A stretch of 64,000 nucleotides of DNA, taken from Lysobacter soli. Its GTDB lineage: Bacteria; Pseudomonadota; Gammaproteobacteria; Xanthomonadales; Xanthomonadaceae. A program made the translations under genes and the position numbers. Under the pieces are notes generated by a model that was not told the DNA's origin, did no database searches, and saw only the letters and a list, made by a program, of their open reading frames with translations. This document shows, piece by piece, positions 17,548 through 26,520 of the stretch (its first letter is position 1; each line of letters opens with the position of its first letter). The stretch spans positions 124,001-188,000 of the forward strand of contig NZ_QTJR01000005.1 of NCBI RefSeq assembly GCF_003382285.1, written 5' to 3'.

Positions 17548-20285
17548 CACAGCTTGAACCGGTAACCCAGGCCGATGGTCTGGTCCTGGAAGCGGATGTC
17601 GCGCGGACGCGTGTCGCCATCGCCCCAGAACTGGTGCAGGTTGTTGCCCAGCAGGTTGGTCGCCGAGAGGATGACCGTCTGCCGCGGCGTCACGTCGTAG
17701 CTGATCGAGAAGTCCAGCGAGCTGGCCGGTTCGACCTGGTCCTCGTTGCCGGCCACAGTGGGCTGGGTGAAGAAGTCGATGTAGCGGCTGCGATAGCCGT
17801 AGGCCAGTCGCGCCGAGACGCCGTAGTTTTCCCAGAACAGCACCGCGTTGTAGTTGTTCTTCGACACGTTCTGCAGCGGGCGCGAGGTTTCCGGGCCGCC
17901 GATGAACTGCGGCGAACGCGTGGAGCCGTCGATGTAGGTGTAGTTGAACTGCGCGCCCAGGCCACTCCATGCGCCGGGCAGGAAGTCGAACGTCTGCTGC
18001 CAGGCGAACTCGACGCCCTGCAGGTGGCCGCTGCCGGCGCTCTGCGGGGACGACAGCTCGAAGTCCTCGCCGCCGATCACGACGTTGGTGACGTAGTTCT
18101 GGATGTAGCCGTCGATGTCGCGATAGAACAAGCCCAGGCTCGTGTAGCCCACCGGCGAGAAGTACCACTCCAGCGACGCGTCGTAGTTCATCGACTCGAT
18201 CGGCGTCAGATCCGGATTGCCGCTGGCGGCGATGCCGGCGCGGTTGATCGTGCCGGGGTTGAGCGAGATGGACGGATTGAGCGCGCCGAAATCCGGATAG
18301 CTCAGCGTCTTGGCGGCCACCAGGCGGAGCTGCCATTCATCGTTGAAATGCAGGTTCATGCTCGCGTTCGGCAGCGTGTTCGTGTCCTTCGTGTTGCGCG
18401 AGATCGGGCTGTAGATGCCGGTGGACGCATCGAAGGAGTATGCGTTGAGGTCGCGCTCCACGCGCTCCACGCGCACGCCGACCAGGCCGTCCACGCGCAG
18501 GCCGAACATCTCCGTGTCGTACTTCGCCTGCAGGTAGCCGGCGAGCTTTTCCTCGCCGATGTCGAAGAAGCGGCCGGGGTTTTCCGCCGCCAGGCCCGGC
18601 TGCAGGCCGTACAGCGTGCGCAGGTAGTCGGCGCTGTCGATCAGCGTGTCGTAGCAGGGCGTCAGCCACTTCTGGTGCAGGGCGTCGTTGCCGCGCTTGC
18701 TGCAGAAGAAGTCCAGGCCCGGCAGGCGCGCGATGACCTGGTTGTCCGGGTTCGGATTGGCGGTGATGTTGCCGGTGCCCGCGCCGCCCGGCGGCGGCGT
18801 GGACAGCTCGACGCTGCCCTTCGCCTCGGCGTTGCGGTCCGCGTAGCGCAGGCCGAACTGCAGTGATGCGATCGGGCCGTCGATGAAATCGAAGTGGCCG
18901 TCGCCGCGCCAGCTGTTTTCCTCGCCGTACGAATAGCCCCAGGTCTGGAACAGGCCGTTGAGGTAGAAGCGCGAGGGATCCAGCGCCGGATCGCCCTGCA
19001 GGTACCAGTTCTGGTGGCGGCCGGACGTGCCTTCCCACACGGTGGTGATCGGGCCCGACAGGAACGTGTCGATGATGAAGTTCTCGTCGCGGTAGTAACC
19101 GGACGTGCGCGAGAACTCGGTGGAAAGGTGCAGCTGATCGCCGTCCCACTTCAGGCCGAGCGCGTTCTGGATGTCCTGCCCGCGCTGCTTGTGCGCCTGC
19201 GTACTGGTGGCCGCGTACGTGTCGCCGGTCCACACGCCGTTGGAGGCGTCGCAGATGGTCTGGCCCTGCAGCGCGCCTTCCAGCTGGTTCGGATAGCAGT
19301 GGCTGCCCACGCCCAGCTGCGACGGCGTGACCGCGCCGACGGGGAAGGTGAAGTAGAACGCGTTGGAATAGCTGTCGCGCACCCAGTCGTACAGGCCTTC
19401 CAGGTAGATCTCGGTGTCTTCGCGGGGCTTCCACTGCAGCGCGTAGTTGAAGGCGCCGCGTTCGCGGTAGCCGTCGTTGTACGACGTGCCCCAGCCGTTC
19501 GGCGCGGCGATGAGGTTGCCATCGCTGGTGCGGATCGGCTCGCCCGTGCCGGTGGTGACGACCTTCGGGAAGTCGCCCCACACCGCGTCGTACGCATAGT
19601 CCTTCGCCTGGTAACCGAAGTTGACCAGCGCGCCGAACTCGCCGGCGTCGGTGTCCCAGCGATCGCTGAAGAGCAGGCTCGCGTTGGGATCGACGCTGCC
19701 GCCGTACTTGCTGTGCGTGGCGGTATAGGTGCCGGCGACTTCGCGGCCATCGAAATCGAACGGACGGCGCAGCTGGATGTCGACAAGACCGGCAATGCCG
19801 CCGAGAGGGAGGGAGGCCTCGGAAGTCTTGTACACGCTGAGCGTCCTGACCGCGGTCGCCGGCAGGTTCTGGAATGCGAAGCCACGGCCGGAGCTGGAGA
19901 AGATCTCGCGGCCGTTGAGGGTGGTGATGACGTTGGGCAGGCCGCGGATCACCACGCTGGTGGTCTCGCCCTGGTTGCCCTGCGCGATCTGCACGCCGGT
20001 GACGCGTTGCAGCGCGTCGGCGACGCTGTTGTCGGGCAGCTTGCCGATGTCCTCGGCGACGATCGAATCGACGACCATCGTCGCGTCCTGCTTCAGCGAC
20101 TGCGCGGTTTCAAGGCTCTGGCGCAGCGCGGTCACCGTCACGGTGTCCAGCTCGGTCGCTTCCTGCGACGAGGTCGGCTGCTGCGCAGCGGCCGGGGTGG
20201 CGTCCTGCGCGAGCGCCATCGGCGGCAGCACCAGCGCGGACAGGATCGACAGCGACAACAGCGAGCGTGGGAAGCGTCGGTTCAT
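17547..20285 (-). CDS. TonB-dependent receptor for plant oligosaccharide
   Basis: A 912-residue outer-membrane receptor. A signal peptide ends near ALAQD (residue 27), followed by a TonB-box-like ELDTVTVTAL. The plug domain (about residues 60-185) has the usual LPDNSVADALQRVTGVQI and VVIRGLPNVITTLNGREI motifs. The large beta barrel ends in GLGYRFKL. It sits between a GH5-like enzyme and a GH93-like enzyme and downstream of the mutarotase, the layout of a Xanthomonas carbohydrate-utilisation (CUT) locus, so it should import a pectic or arabinogalactan oligosaccharide. ATG at 20285, 63 bp after the GH5-like gene. Confidence 0.9.
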   Translation of the reverse strand: MNRRFPRSLLSLSILSALVLPPMALAQDATPAAAQQPTSSQEATELDTVTVTALRQSLETAQSLKQDATMVVDSIVAEDIGKLPDNSVADALQRVTGVQIAQGNQGETTSVVIRGLPNVITTLNGREIFSSSGRGFAFQNLPATAVRTLSVYKTSEASLPLGGIAGLVDIQLRRPFDFDGREVAGTYTATHSKYGGSVDPNASLLFSDRWDTDAGEFGALVNFGYQAKDYAYDAVWGDFPKVVTTGTGEPIRTSDGNLIAAPNGWGTSYNDGYRERGAFNYALQWKPREDTEIYLEGLYDWVRDSYSNAFYFTFPVGAVTPSQLGVGSHCYPNQLEGALQGQTICDASNGVWTGDTYAATSTQAHKQRGQDIQNALGLKWDGDQLHLSTEFSRTSGYYRDENFIIDTFLSGPITTVWEGTSGRHQNWYLQGDPALDPSRFYLNGLFQTWGYSYGEENSWRGDGHFDFIDGPIASLQFGLRYADRNAEAKGSVELSTPPPGGAGTGNITANPNPDNQVIARLPGLDFFCSKRGNDALHQKWLTPCYDTLIDSADYLRTLYGLQPGLAAENPGRFFDIGEEKLAGYLQAKYDTEMFGLRVDGLVGVRVERVERDLNAYSFDASTGIYSPISRNTKDTNTLPNASMNLHFNDEWQLRLVAAKTLSYPDFGALNPSISLNPGTINRAGIAASGNPDLTPIESMNYDASLEWYFSPVGYTSLGLFYRDIDGYIQNYVTNVVIGGEDFELSSPQSAGSGHLQGVEFAWQQTFDFLPGAWSGLGAQFNYTYIDGSTRSPQFIGGPETSRPLQNVSKNNYNAVLFWENYGVSARLAYGYRSRYIDFFTQPTVAGNEDQVEPASSLDFSISYDVTPRQTVILSATNLLGNNLHQFWGDGDTRPRDIRFQDQTIGLGYRFKL

Positions 20286-20348
20286 GGCATCGGTCTCGAA
20301 GACGTTGGGTGCGCGCGGCCGGCACGAAGGCGCGCCGCGCGTCAGGGA

Positions 20349-21512
20349 TCAGAGGGCGGGGACTTCGTTCTTGGGGGCGCGGCTGAGGGCGCGGATGATC
20401 TCGATCTCGCGCGCGCGATACGGCTTTCCATCGCCATGGAGCAGGTCGTGGAACCACAGCGTCGGCGGCTTCTGCGTGTACGGACGCTCCCACGAATCCC
20501 ACGGGAAGCGCGTCTGCGTCTTGCCGTCCACGAAGCCCCAGTTGTACATGCCGACGTTGAGCTTCTTGGCGACCGGCAGCACGCCGTCGATGGTCGAACC
20601 GGCGCCGCGGGCCAGGTACTCGGTGCACAGCAGCGGACGGCCGTAGACCTGCAGCTCCTGCACACGCTGGGCAAAATCCTCCGGCCAGGCGTAGGTGTGG
20701 AACGAGATCACGTCGGACAGCTCGACCTGCGCCCTCTCGACGCGGTTCAGGCCTTCGAGCTTGTTCCAGTCGGGGTTGTGCCACAGGCCGCTGGTGAGCG
20801 GCTGCGTCGGCTTCTGCGTGCGTGCCCACGCGAAGACCTGCGGCAGCAGTTCGGCGACGCGGTCGAACTTGTGCTTGCTTTCGCGCGGCTGGTAGAAGCC
20901 GCTGCCGCCGCCTTCGTTGTCGGGCTCGTTCCACACGTCCCACGCAAGCACGCGGTCGTCCTTGGCGTAGGTGCCGACGATGTCCTTCACGTACGCCTCA
21001 AGACGCGCGTGCTGTTTGGGATCGTCCAGCGCGGCGGTGCCCGGGCCCTGCACCCAGCCGGAGTTGTGCACGCCGGGGATCGGCGGACGCTGCGGGCCGA
21101 GCTTCGGATCCGGATCCCAGCACGAATCGAACAGCACCAGCATCGGCTTGATGCCGTGCTTCGCGGAAATCTGCAGGAAGGTTTCGAGGCGACGCTTGAA
21201 GCCCTTCGGATCCTGGTGCCAGGCCATGTCGTGCAGGAACACGCGCATGGTGTTCATGCCCATGTCCTGCGCCCAGCCCAGTTCCAGGTCGATGCGCTTG
21301 GGATCGAACGTCTCGGCCTGCCACATTTCCAGCTGGTTGATCGCGTTGGCCGGGATGTAGTTGCTGCCCACCAGCCACGGCTGCTTCGCGTACCACGCGT
21401 TTGCTTCTTCCTGCGACCAGCGCTCGCCCGTCGCGGCGAGCGCCGGCTGCGCGAGGGACGCGCCCGCCAGCGCAGCGGCGACGAGCAGTTTGGGTAGCCA
21501 CTTGAACATCAA
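20349..21512 (-). CDS. Secreted GH5-like (clan GH-A) glycoside hydrolase
   Basis: A 387-residue secreted TIM-barrel glycosidase. The signal peptide ends near ALAATG (residue 27). Motifs of clan GH-A are clear: the strand-4 acid/base in LAWDVWNEPDN and the strand-7 nucleophile in RPLLCTEYLAR, plus MNTMRVFLHD early. The group is usually annotated as cellulase-family or COG3934 mannosidase-like; the actual polymer is not evident. The run from the mutarotase (100 bp upstream) through this gene to the receptor suggests one operon. A role in cutting the backbone or side chains of an arabinogalactan-type polymer is an inference from neighbours. Confidence 0.8.
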   Translation of the reverse strand: MMFKWLPKLLVAAALAGASLAQPALAATGERWSQEEANAWYAKQPWLVGSNYIPANAINQLEMWQAETFDPKRIDLELGWAQDMGMNTMRVFLHDMAWHQDPKGFKRRLETFLQISAKHGIKPMLVLFDSCWDPDPKLGPQRPPIPGVHNSGWVQGPGTAALDDPKQHARLEAYVKDIVGTYAKDDRVLAWDVWNEPDNEGGGSGFYQPRESKHKFDRVAELLPQVFAWARTQKPTQPLTSGLWHNPDWNKLEGLNRVERAQVELSDVISFHTYAWPEDFAQRVQELQVYGRPLLCTEYLARGAGSTIDGVLPVAKKLNVGMYNWGFVDGKTQTRFPWDSWERPYTQKPPTLWFHDLLHGDGKPYRAREIEIIRALSRAPKNEVPAL

Positions 21513-21611
21513 TCCATCTCCTTGTTTCGAGGAATCCAGGCATGCCTCCGGCCTTCACGACAGCCGTGGCCGTCGCGTTGCAGTGGCATTGGGCAGCGTT
21601 GGCGGCCGTGG

Positions 21612-22757
21612 TTACGGCGTGGCGCGGGCGCCCTGATCGGTGGTGAAGCGGTAGACCATGCGATTCACGTACTGCTTGCCGGGCACCAGTCGCGCCGAGC
21701 CGAACGCCGGCTGGTTCGGTGTGTCCGGGAACAACTGGGGTTCGAGCACGAAGGCATCGCCCTGGCGATACACGCGGCCGCTCTTGCCGACCGTGGTGCC
21801 GTCCAGGAAGTTGCCGGAATAGAACTGCAGGCCGGGCTGCGCCGACGTCAGCGTCAGCACGCGGCCGGAACGCGGATCGTGCACGCGCGCGACTTCACGC
21901 GGCGCCTTGGCGATGGCGCGGCTCACGACCCAGTTGTGGTCGTAGCCGCGGCCACGCAGCAGTTGCGGTTCCGAACCGGTGCGCAGGTCGCGACCGATCG
22001 GCTTGGGCGTGCGGAAATCGAACACGGTGCCGGCCACGCTCGTGACCTCGCCGGTCGGGATCAGCGTTTCGTCGACCGGCGTGTACGCGTCGGCGTCGAT
22101 GGTGAGTTCGTGGTCCATCGCCGTGCCCGAACCTTCGCCGGACAGGTTCCAGTACGCGTGGTTGCTGAGGTTGACGATCGTCGGCGCGTCGGTGGTCGCG
22201 CGATATTCGATGGCGAGCTTGCCGTCGCCTTCGAGCGCGTAGCTCGCGGTGACGGTGAGCTTGCCGGGGTAACCCTGGTCGCCGTCGGGGCTCACGTAGC
22301 GCAGCGTGGCGCGGTCGGGCCTGGCTTCGACGACGTCCCACACCACCTTGTCGAAACCGCGGGTACCGCCGTGCAGGGTGTTGGGGCCGTCGTTGGTCGG
22401 GATGGTGTACGACTTGCCGTCGAGCGTGAACGTGCCCTTCGCGATGCGGTTGGCGAAGCGGCCGACGACGGTGCCGAAGTACTGCGGCTTGGCGAGCGTC
22501 GCGTCGAGCGTGGCGTCAGCGAGGACGACGTCGGCGAACTTGCCGTCGCGATCGGGCACCTGCAGTGCGTGCAGCGCGGCGCCCAGCGTCCACAGTTGCG
22601 CCTGCATGCCGCTGCTATCGCGCAGGGTGATCGATTCGACCTTCGTGCCGTCCGGCAACGTGCCGACGACCGCGCGTTCCTGCGCGCCCACCGCGCCCGC
22701 GGTGGCAAGCGCCAGCGCGCCCAGAACCAACCCCGACATCCCCGTCCCAAGCCCCAT
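21612..22757 (-). CDS. galM: Periplasmic aldose 1-epimerase (mutarotase)
   Basis: A 381-residue aldose 1-epimerase with an N-terminal signal peptide (MGLGTGMSGLVLGALALA, cleavage near VGAQE), so it acts in the periplasm. Family motifs: GRFANRIAKGTF, the catalytic His region LHGGTRGFDKVVWD, NLSNHAYWNLSGEG (second His) and the catalytic Glu in VLEPQLFPDTPNQP. It interconverts anomers of galactose or similar sugars before uptake. ATG at 22757 with GGGAGGG nine bases upstream. A copy of the 17-bp operator lies 53-69 bp upstream, so this gene probably starts the operon that ends with the GH93-like gene at 15955. Confidence 0.92.
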   Translation of the reverse strand: MGLGTGMSGLVLGALALATAGAVGAQERAVVGTLPDGTKVESITLRDSSGMQAQLWTLGAALHALQVPDRDGKFADVVLADATLDATLAKPQYFGTVVGRFANRIAKGTFTLDGKSYTIPTNDGPNTLHGGTRGFDKVVWDVVEARPDRATLRYVSPDGDQGYPGKLTVTASYALEGDGKLAIEYRATTDAPTIVNLSNHAYWNLSGEGSGTAMDHELTIDADAYTPVDETLIPTGEVTSVAGTVFDFRTPKPIGRDLRTGSEPQLLRGRGYDHNWVVSRAIAKAPREVARVHDPRSGRVLTLTSAQPGLQFYSGNFLDGTTVGKSGRVYRQGDAFVLEPQLFPDTPNQPAFGSARLVPGKQYVNRMVYRFTTDQGARATP

Positions 22758-22809
22758 CGCTCTCGACCCTCCCAAGGTGCGCCATGACCAGCGTGGAACA
22801 GACAAAAAC

Positions 22810-22826
22810 ATATAATCAGACAATAT
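22810..22826. promoter_or_regulatory. Putative GntR-type operator, galM operon
   Basis: Second copy of the 17-bp motif: half sites ATATAATC and GACAATAT around a central A, six of eight positions symmetric. It stands out as AT-rich in a GC-rich intergenic region and lies in the promoter region of the mutarotase gene. Confidence 0.6.
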
Positions 22827-22937
22827 GCACGTTGCGCCGCAACACGCTTTGGACAGTCGATGCACAAAAGTGCGTTGGAGAAGCAGCAGGACGGGCAAAG
22901 GCATCAGAGTGCAATGCAATGGATGGCTGGGCCGTTC

Positions 22938-23048
22938 GCCCTCATCCGTCTGCCGGCACCTTCTCCCGCACGCGGGAGAAGGGCGCTGTTTCAGTACGCG
23001 TGATGGAGCCCCTCTCCCGCATGCAGGAGAGGGTGGGGGTGAGGGCAA
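22938..23048. repeat. Pair of intergenic REP-like palindromes
   Basis: Two adjacent inverted repeats of the CTCTCCCGC/GCGGGAGAG type. The first (22959-22982) has a perfect 11-bp stem and 2-base loop; the second (23010-23033) has an 8-bp stem. They are flanked by CCCTCA and GTGAGGGC ends facing each other. A third, degenerate copy is at 58568-58600. They directly follow the dgoK stop, so they may also end or protect its transcript. Confidence 0.65.
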
Positions 23049-23050
23049 AC

Positions 23051-23980
23051 TCAACCGCTCGCGCGAGCCCGCGCATCGATTTCCACGAACCCGCGCGCGA
23101 TCGCGTCAGCCGAGGCCACCGCGTGCGATGCGATGCCGAGTTCCTCCAGCGCCGCCGCATACAGCGCGCAGACCGCGGGCGAGCCCACCAGCGGGATGGC
23201 AACGTTCTCGCGGCGCGGAAACAGCGCCAAGGCATCGGCGATCTCCGACCCGATCAGCAGCCCGCGCAGGTACGCGCTGGCGTCGGCCTTCGGCAGCATT
23301 CCGCGGATCACCCGCGCACGCGCGCCGAAGAGGAGGGCGCCCAGGCCGAGCGTGCGCGACGCGCTCGTGCGGACGCCGTCGCGGAACGCGGCACCGTCGT
23401 TTCCCGGGCCTTCGACGATGGAGGCGAGCAGCCCCGCCGCGGTCAGGCGGTCGTAGATCTCGCCCGACATCGCCGTCATGAACTCGTGCACGCGACCGTC
23501 CACGATGCGCACCCACTTCGTGTGCGTGCCCGGTAGCGCGACCAGCGGCGCATCTCCGAGACGACCGCTCGCCTGCAGTCCGAGCAGTTCGGTTTCCTCG
23601 CCGCGCATGATGTCCGGCGCGCCGTCGCGTTCGCGCACGCACGCCAGGCCGGGGACGATGTGCAGGTCCAGCTCGCCGATGCGCGTGGGCACCAGTCGTC
23701 CGCTGAGGCGATCGAACCCGGCAGGGCAGTCGACGTAGCCGGCATCGGTCCACCCGACGTTCGAACCGATCATGCCGGCCGCATAGACGCGCGTGGCATC
23801 GGGCCAGCGGGCGCGTACGCGTCCGGCGATGTCGACCATGCCGTCGCGCTGCACCGTTGCGACACCGGCCGCCGCTTCAAGCGTATCGACCACCGCACCA
23901 TCGGGCGCGATCAAATGCGCGCGGAAGTTCGAGCTGCCCCAGTTGATGCCAACGATGGAATCGGACGATGGATCGCTCAT
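23051..23980 (-). CDS. dgoK: 2-dehydro-3-deoxygalactonokinase
   Basis: A 309-residue sugar-acid kinase of the DgoK family (PF05035), phosphorylating 2-keto-3-deoxygalactonate with ATP. The start GINWGSSNFRAHLI is the phosphate-1 motif of this family, AAGMIGSNVGW is its typical second block, and LPGTHTKWV the third; VPGLACVRERDGAPDIMRGEE is also DgoK-like. It supplies the step between dgoD and dgoA products but is transcribed from its own promoter, divergent from the GH43 gene with the operator copy at 24045 between them. The ribosome site is weak. Confidence 0.93.
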   Translation of the reverse strand: MSDPSSDSIVGINWGSSNFRAHLIAPDGAVVDTLEAAAGVATVQRDGMVDIAGRVRARWPDATRVYAAGMIGSNVGWTDAGYVDCPAGFDRLSGRLVPTRIGELDLHIVPGLACVRERDGAPDIMRGEETELLGLQASGRLGDAPLVALPGTHTKWVRIVDGRVHEFMTAMSGEIYDRLTAAGLLASIVEGPGNDGAAFRDGVRTSASRTLGLGALLFGARARVIRGMLPKADASAYLRGLLIGSEIADALALFPRRENVAIPLVGSPAVCALYAAALEELGIASHAVASADAIARGFVEIDARARASG

Positions 23981-24044
23981 GTCACGTGACCGGATGCTTG
24001 CCGCGTTTGCGGCGTGAATGTGCGGCGATTGGCGGTCGCCTTGT

Positions 24045-24061
24045 GTATTGTCCGATTATAT
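24045..24061. promoter_or_regulatory. Putative GntR-type operator between dgoK and the GH43 gene
   Basis: Third copy of the motif: half sites GTATTGTC and GATTATAT around a central C. It lies 65 bp upstream of dgoK and 76 bp upstream of the GH43 start, so one site could control both divergent genes. Confidence 0.6.
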
Positions 24062-24136
24062 GTTTACGTCGTTGGCCTCGCGCAATGCCCGTGCACGCGT
24101 CGCATCGCGCTTCCGGTTCGGCAAGGAGAACACCGT

Positions 24137-25150
24137 ATGTCCGTTCGCACGACGCTGCTATCCGCCACGCTGATGCTGTCCCTCGCCGGTCTCGCGAACG
24201 CGGCGGAATCGGGCACCTTCCGCAATCCGCTGCTGCCGTCGGGCCCGGATCCGTGGATCGTCCGCGACGGCGACACGTACTACTACATGGCCACGCGCGG
24301 GGACCGGCTCGCGATGCGGAAGACGGGCGACCTCACGCGCCTGGCCGACGCGCCTGAAATCACGGTGTGGCGTCCGCCGGCGAGCGGGCCGAACGCGCAG
24401 TCCATCTGGGCGCCGGAGCTGCATCGCATCGACGGCAAGTGGTACCTCTACTACACCGCCGCGGCGAGCGGCCACGACGACGACGCGCATCGCGGCATCT
24501 TCGTGCTGGAGAACGCCGGCGCGGATCCGACGAAGGGCGAGTGGATCGATCGCGGGCAGGTGAAGACCGCACACACCGGCATCGACGGCACGACGTTCGT
24601 GCACGCGGGCAAGCGTTATTTCGTGTACTCGCCCTACGTCGGGCCGGACAGCGTGCTGTCGATTTCCGCGATGGAGAATCCCTGGACGCTCGCGGGGAAG
24701 GAAACGATCATCGCGCGTCCCGACCAGTCGTGGGAGCGACAGGGCGGCCGGCAGATCCTCGAAGGCCCGGAATATCTCGAAGGCCCCAACGGCGATCTGT
24801 TCCTCACGTATTCCGGCAGCGCATGCTGGTCGGACGACTACGCGATCGGCCTGCTGCATGCGGCGCCGGGCAGCGATCCGCTGGACGCGGCGTCATGGAC
24901 CAAGTCGCCGCGTCCGGTGCTGGCGAAGGACGCGGGCCAGGGCGTCTATGCGCCAGGGCACAACGGATTCTTCGAAGCGGCCGACGGCACGACGTGGATC
25001 GTCTACCACGCCAACTCCGGGCCGGACATGAAGTGCACCGCGAAGCGCTCGCCGCGCATGCAGCCGGTGCAGTGGGATGCCGCCGGGCGCCCCGTGTTCG
25101 GCCGGCCGGCGGGCGAGAAGACGGAGTTGAAGGCACCGGCACGTCCGTGA
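24137..25150 (+). CDS. Secreted GH43 glycosidase (alpha-L-arabinofuranosidase type)
   Basis: A 337-residue secreted five-bladed propeller enzyme. The signal peptide ends at LANAAES (residue 23). GH43 catalytic residues are visible: general base Asp in PSGPDPWIVRDG, the pKa-modulating Asp in HTGIDGTTFVH, and the general acid Glu in ILEGPEYLEG. YAPGHNGFFEAADGTTW near the end is typical of exo-acting arabinofuranosidases of this family. ATG at 24137 after AAGGAG. It is divergent from dgoK with a shared operator. Role: removing terminal arabinose from pectic or arabinogalactan side chains; xylosidase activity is an alternative. Confidence 0.85.
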   Translation: MSVRTTLLSATLMLSLAGLANAAESGTFRNPLLPSGPDPWIVRDGDTYYYMATRGDRLAMRKTGDLTRLADAPEITVWRPPASGPNAQSIWAPELHRIDGKWYLYYTAAASGHDDDAHRGIFVLENAGADPTKGEWIDRGQVKTAHTGIDGTTFVHAGKRYFVYSPYVGPDSVLSISAMENPWTLAGKETIIARPDQSWERQGGRQILEGPEYLEGPNGDLFLTYSGSACWSDDYAIGLLHAAPGSDPLDAASWTKSPRPVLAKDAGQGVYAPGHNGFFEAADGTTWIVYHANSGPDMKCTAKRSPRMQPVQWDAAGRPVFGRPAGEKTELKAPARP

Positions 25151-25301
25151 ATGCGGCCTGCGCCGGCTCGACGAAGTTCGCCAACGGTCGCGCATTCGCA
25201 CGCCACGACACCGAGCCGACAGGCCCGCGGACGATTTGCCGCACTGCGCCATGCATCCCGGCGGCGCCGTCACTAGAGTGGACGCGCACAGGGGGGAATA
25301 C

Positions 25302-25442
25302 ATGAGCGGTTTCATCCATCAGGCGGCCACGTGCGCCGCCGGCATCGGCTGTGGCCTGAGTGCCGCCACGATCATCACGTTCGCCTTCGGCGCCGTGAGT
25401 GGCGGCGAAAGCGCGGCCTTGCTGAAGCGCTGGCTGGGCTGA
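25302..25442 (+). CDS. Small single-TM protein, 46 residues
   Basis: A short reading frame opening with ATG after a GGGGGG stretch 5-10 bases upstream. The product has a Cys-containing hydrophobic segment (GLSAATIITFAFGAV) that would cross the membrane once, then a short charged tail ending LLKRWLG. Codon third positions are mostly G/C as in its neighbours. No family is recognised. It stands alone between the GH43 and MarC genes. Confidence 0.5.
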   Translation: MSGFIHQAATCAAGIGCGLSAATIITFAFGAVSGGESAALLKRWLG

Positions 25443-25727
25443 CGCCCGGCGACGCAACGAGGAAGGACGCTCCGCACCGACGCGTGCGGCTTGCCAGGAA
25501 GGCCTGATCCCGCGGCTCCACCCGCGGACGCTGGCCTGCGCGTGCCGCGCGGCCGTCACCGCCATCGCAACGCCGCCCGGGGCTTCGATGTACGCTCCGC
25601 AGCGTGGCGGGCCTGTCCCGCCAATGCCATCACCACGACGCGTTGCGACCCGCATGGGTACGCACGCGCACGACATCACGTTCGATCCCGCCACGCGTTC
25701 CGGCACGCCGCATCACGGGAGATGGTC
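25443..25727. other. Intergenic stretch without a supported gene
   Basis: About 285 bp between the small membrane protein and the MarC gene. It is GC-rich; no ORF with a ribosome site, no clear hairpin terminator and no repeat was recognised. Confidence 0.5.
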
Positions 25728-26396
25728 ATGTGGGAGTTGATGAGAGCGGTGGGCACCGGCTTGGCGATGCTGTTGCCGCTCACCAATCCGGTATCTACGG
25801 TCGCGGTGATGCTCGGCCTGTCGCGCGGCATGTCCGACCAGCAGCGCAAGCGGCAGGCGCTGCTGTGTTCGTGCTACGTCTTCGCGATCATGACCATCGC
25901 GTTCTACGCGGGGCAGGCGGTGATGGGGGTGTTCGGCATCACCATCTCGGGGTTGCGCATCGCCGGCGGCCTGATCGTCGGCTTCATCGGCTTCCGCATG
26001 CTGTTCCCCGACGAGCGCGACGCGCCCGAAGTCGAGCACCGCAGCGAAGAGCTGCAACTGCGCCAGAAGCAGGACATCGCCTTCATTCCGCTGGCGATGC
26101 CGACGACCGCCGGGCCCGGCACCATCGCGCTGCTCATCGGCACTGCCGCGACGATGGCCGATGAGCGCCCGTTCTCGCCGTGGGTGATGCAGGTGGCGCC
26201 GGTGGTGGTGTTCGTGCTGGTCAGCGTGATCCTGCTGCTGTGCCTGCGCAGCGCCAGCGCGATCATCCGCCTGCTCGGCCAGAGCGGCGTCGATGCGCTG
26301 TCGCGGTTGATGGGCTTCCTGCTGGCGTGCATGGGCGTGCAGTTCGTGATCAACGGCGTGCTGGACATCATCCAGGACTACCCGTTCGTGAACTGA
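25728..26396 (+). CDS. MarC-family integral membrane protein
   Basis: A 222-residue protein with six transmembrane helices, the size of E. coli MarC (221). The family core is visible: LLPLTNPVSTVAVMLGLS near the start, FGITISGLRIAGGLIVGFIGF, and IPLAMPTTAGPGTIALLIG in the middle. The family (PF01914) has no settled substrate; earlier antibiotic-resistance claims for MarC were not upheld. ATG at 25728 follows GGGAG six bases upstream; an ATG two codons earlier is inside the spacer. Confidence 0.88.
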   Translation: MWELMRAVGTGLAMLLPLTNPVSTVAVMLGLSRGMSDQQRKRQALLCSCYVFAIMTIAFYAGQAVMGVFGITISGLRIAGGLIVGFIGFRMLFPDERDAPEVEHRSEELQLRQKQDIAFIPLAMPTTAGPGTIALLIGTAATMADERPFSPWVMQVAPVVVFVLVSVILLLCLRSASAIIRLLGQSGVDALSRLMGFLLACMGVQFVINGVLDIIQDYPFVN

Positions 26397-26520
26397 AGGC
26401 TGCGGAGCACGGCCGATCGACCATCGCTTCAGGTGGCCGACAGCCAGACGGCGCCGCATTCACGCCACACCGAAAAGCGTGCAAGCAGCATGCAGGCGTA
26501 TCCGTTGCCTCGGGCGTTCG

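Noticed and set aside
18894-21497. Plus-strand open frame of about 867 codons
   Set aside because: Antisense to the TonB receptor and GH5-like gene, which have clear domains; no ribosome site or recognisable domain.
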